Part shown: piece by piece, positions 60,801 to 64,000 of the stretch
How the letters are laid out: every line of letters starts with the position of its first letter
Numbering within the stretch: position 1 is the stretch's first letter
NCBI RefSeq assembly: GCF_949628265.1
Contig: NC_088788.1
Location: 24,600,335-24,664,334, forward strand
From: Cloeon dipterum
Lineage: Eukaryota > Arthropoda > Insecta > Ephemeroptera > Baetidae
Length of the DNA: 64,000 nt
Reading direction: 5' to 3'
Program-made: the position numbers and the translations under genes
The notes under the pieces: model-generated
Databases searched by the model: none
The model's input: the letters and a program-made list of their open reading frames with translations, nothing else
What the model was told of the DNA's origin: nothing

Positions 60801-63800
60801 ATGATGGTTTTCATGTGGTGCAGAAATTTTCTCAGAGCTAAAAAAAAATTATTTCTGAAACTAGTCTTATTGACAAGCGGAGTATTTGCGTTTACCATAA
60901 TCCTGTAAATATTTATTTCCATTTTAATTATATTCTTTTGAACCTAGATTCATTGTTTTAGCTGGGCGGGTTCTGAGAAAAGTTCGACAGGGGTGAACAA
61001 TGGAATTATTCAAGGGCATTTAAACCAGAATCCAGAAAAAAAGCTTTACAATAAGCAGAAGCATCGTAAAATGGAACTTCTGGAGCTTGGAACTCAAAGG
61101 TTATTATCAGTTTCAATATTTACTAATACCACACCATTATAAAAAAAAAATCTTGTTTTAAGACTTGTCCACCTGGACCTGAAAGGTGCTCCGCCAAGGT
61201 TGTCCTACATCAAGGAAGTAAGTTTTCAATATTGTTGTTCTTCATTTTTATAAACATCTTTACATCATACCATGTTCTGAATTCTCCTTTATAGTTGCTT
61301 CCACGGCTTAAAGAATGGGGAGCAACTGGTCTTCTAATAGAATGGGAGGACACGTTTCCATATGATGGAGAACACCTGCGTGTGGTAGGATCGTTTGGAC
61401 CTGACTCACCAGGGCTGTATTCCAAGGAGGAAGTTACTGAAATTTTGGGACTGGCTGAAGAACATAGACTGGAGGTGATTCCATTGGTTCAAACCTTTGG
61501 ACATTTGGAGGTAACAAGAGTGTCTACAAATAAAAATAACCAGCTAATCGTTTTGTTTTTTCAGTTTGTTTTAAAACATGACAAATTTCGTGGACTTCGG
61601 GAAGTGGAAAATTTCCCAGGTTCGATTTGCCCCACAAATATCGAGAGTTTAACTTTGGTACAGGCAATGCTGGAGCAAGTTATCAAAATGCACCCTAGTG
61701 CAAAAACGCTGCATATTGGTGCAGATGAGGTGATTTTATTCTGCTTATCATTTCATATTTTTCTCGCATCTATTTATGGGTGCATCACCTGGTCTTTTAT
61801 ATTAGTTTTCAGCTAGCCTTTTTCTCTTTTTTCATGTTTTCAATATCATTTTTAAAAGTTATCACTATTTACAAATTTTAGATATGAGAATAAAAGAAAT
61901 TAAGATTGCGGTTAAAAATTGTGCTAGGTTTGGCACTTGGGAGTTTGCAGCATGTGCCAAGCAAAACTTGCTAGCTTAGGAGAAAGTGCTAAAGAGAGGC
62001 TTTTCCTGGACCATGTAACTAAAGTCCTGAGATGGCTGAAAGAAAAGTATCCTCACTTGCAACTTTTGATGTGGGACGATATGCTTCGCCACATTGATCC
62101 ACTCTTGCTGATAGGTAACAATTTGTCCATTTAATCACCCTATTACAGCTGTTTTCCTTTATGTTAGTATGTTTTTATGTTGATTTTTTTGCAATTGGTT
62201 GTATGTAGTGCAGAATTATACTGATATATGTACAACACGCCAAAAACGAAAATATAGATATTATTACTATCTGATCAGCTACTAATATCTTCCTTTCAGA
62301 GTATGAGCTGGGAAAATTAGTCCAGCCAATGGTGTGGCACTACCGAAGCTCTAAGACATTCCAACTTTCGCGAGGTTTGTTCTCTTGGAGATAAATCGGA
62401 GTTAAACTTACTGGAACGCTTTAGATCTGTGGCCAATGTACATGAAGGTTTTTGACGGAATTTGGGTTGCCACTGCATATAAAGGCGCATCGGGTCCAAA
62501 TATACAGCTGCCAATAATTTCAATGCACCTTGATTGTCAAGAGCGGTGGCTTCAGGAGTTGCAGATTCAGCACGACAGAGGAACGCTACCGAAAATTTTA
62601 GGAATAGCGCTGACTGGATGGTCAAGGTGATTCATTTATCAAAATTTGAACTTAGTTATTTTCCAGTTGACTTGATCAAATTAATTGAAAGATCCATCAC
62701 CCATCAAAATAAGCATGAATATTCTGTTCACTTGAAAACCCAAATTGCTTTCCTTTAATATATGAATTATAATTCGATAAACTGGCCATAAAATCTTGGA
62801 AAAATACTGTCATTTCACCAAGAGATTTTATTTTCTCATATTAAACATCTTAAAAATATTTTTTACCTGTTTAAACGTTATACCAAAAATATGTTTGCGG
62901 GTAAATTTGGAATTTATATATCAATTTAGTAATGCAAAGTTAACAAGAATAGGCTTTTCACTTTCCCAGCGTGCATTTTTACGCATGCAACGTTTACATT
63001 AAAACCAAGATATATCCATTGATTGATACATTATTACTTGTTCTAATCTTTTAAGAGGTTATGCTAATTAAAAGTTGTTTTCAGATTTGATCACTATGCT
63101 GTGATGTGCGAGTTGCTGCCAGCTGGAATTCCCAGTCTTGCACTTTGCCTGGCGCAGTGGCAAGCAAGACTGTTTACTTACGAAATGCACAGGAACGTGT
63201 CCAAAAATCTCGGATATTCTGAAGGACAATTAGTGCCATTGAATCCATATCCTCCACAGTAAGTTAAATTTCGCGTCAAGTATGATCTAGACTATATTGT
63301 TGGAATGATTCCAGGTTGAGCAAAATCCCAGCGTCTGGGTTTCCTGGTTGGGAGGCCCGCCACGGGATCGAGTGGTTTGTTCATCTGCAAGCTAAAATTA
63401 GATCCGTGACTGAAGGAGAAACGTGAGTGCACTTAAGTTACTAGTTTTATTGAGCATGACTTTTTTGCTAATTAGGACTCAAACATGGTTGAACCCCTAC
63501 TTTGTAAAAATGAACTTTTCCAACCCATCACGCATAAAACGCATCAAAACCTTTGCAAAACGGTGAGAATTTGAAATTTGTTTGTTTGTGCTCAACAGGG
63601 CTGTGTCGTGGCTGTCTTCCTATCTCGCTAAACAGAACTTTACAAATCCTGCTCACACAATTCTTCTAACTTCGTCGATTCCACTGTGAGTTTTGTCTGC
63701 TTTGAGTGTAGCAAAGAATTGCAAATTGAGCTTGGCGTCACTTTGAATTGTTGCATTGCAGGCTTCTAGATGAAATAGCGGCTCTTGAAAATTATTTGAA

Positions 63801-63963
63801 ACCAGCCCTAGCTAAATTATTTCCTGCCATGTCGGTTGATGAATGGTTTGGTACTCATTTGGAGCCTCAAAGAGAGCAATTGAAGCAGCTTCTGCAGCTT
63901 GCTGAACATCAGTGGGCTGTCGGTGGACGAACAAGAAATTTGAAGGCAAGTGAAGAACTGTGA
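60801..63963 (+). CDS. HEXD: Hexosaminidase D (GH20 family)
   Basis: Glycoside hydrolase that removes terminal beta-N-acetylgalactosamine or -glucosamine. Thirteen exons: 60801-60904, 60962-61099, 61163-61217, 61295-61510, 61565-61729, 61928-62114, 62300-62374, 62425-62626, 63085-63258, 63315-63422, 63476-63562, 63599-63685 and 63762-63963; 599 aa. Exon 1 encodes a basic stretch and one hydrophobic helix (KLFLKLVLLTSGVFAFTII), predicting a type II membrane anchor, whereas vertebrate HEXD is soluble. LVHLDLKGAPPRLSYI and GATGLLIEWEDTFPY start the GH20 barrel. HIGADE ends at Asp225-Glu226, the catalytic acid pair. LMWDDMLRHI, GIWVATAYKGAS and GIALTGWSRFDHYA are later barrel strands. An excellent GC-type donor (AAGGCAAGT at about 63943) could carry the gene beyond the window; otherwise it stops at 63963. 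Confidence 0.93.
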
Positions 63964-64000
63964 GGTTTTAATGCATTAGTGCATTTCCACTTTTGTTTTG

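Overview
This is a gene-dense, AT-rich piece of an arthropod nuclear genome, most likely an insect or other hexapod. The genes carry many short GT-AG introns, often 50-100 bp, and the recognisable proteins are animal housekeeping proteins with insect-like organisation. Compact introns plus small secreted cysteine-rich proteins could fit a small-genome hexapod such as a mayfly, but that is a guess. No prokaryotic, organellar or viral gene was found. All exon models were joined by hand from splice sites and reading phase. Where all exons are listed without a caveat, the phases close exactly.

Layout. 0.7-5.5 kb (minus): three tandem, diverged genes for secreted proteins sharing a CC-x2-P motif. 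7.7-11 kb (plus): arylsulfatase B-like sulfatase. 11.4-13.1 kb (minus): gamma-secretase subunit APH-1. 14.5-15.2 kb (plus): small membrane protein with the N-terminal domain of glucosidase II beta. 15.8-16.0 kb (minus): COX14-like micro-protein. 17.1-30.3 kb: two divergently transcribed paralogues of an unrecognised zinc-finger family (881 and 864 aa), each with 11 coding exons in identical phases, separated by a 3.4 kb spacer containing short mobile elements. 32.6-34.7 kb (plus): BTB-BACK protein. 35.5-41.8 kb (plus): DDB1 in 17 exons (1141 aa). 41.9-42.5 kb (minus): ARL16, convergent with DDB1 and divergent from aftiphilin (43.2-46.5 kb, plus). 47.0-52.4 kb (minus): RNF216/TRIAD3-type RBR ubiquitin ligase with two possible C-termini. 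54.1-60.2 kb: a 6 kb stretch with no gene, bounded by inverted terminal repeats and holding two consecutive ~1.9 kb palindromes. 60.8-64 kb (plus): hexosaminidase D.

The genes do not form an operon or pathway. DDB1 and RNF216 both belong to the ubiquitin system. The sulfatase and HEXD are glycan hydrolases. APH-1, the glucosidase-II-beta-like protein and aftiphilin act in the secretory or membrane system. The less ordinary parts are the CC-x2-P secreted cluster, the inverted zinc-finger pair, several families of small inverted-repeat elements, the nested-palindrome element, and one sulfatase intron that keeps frame only with a GA-AG boundary.
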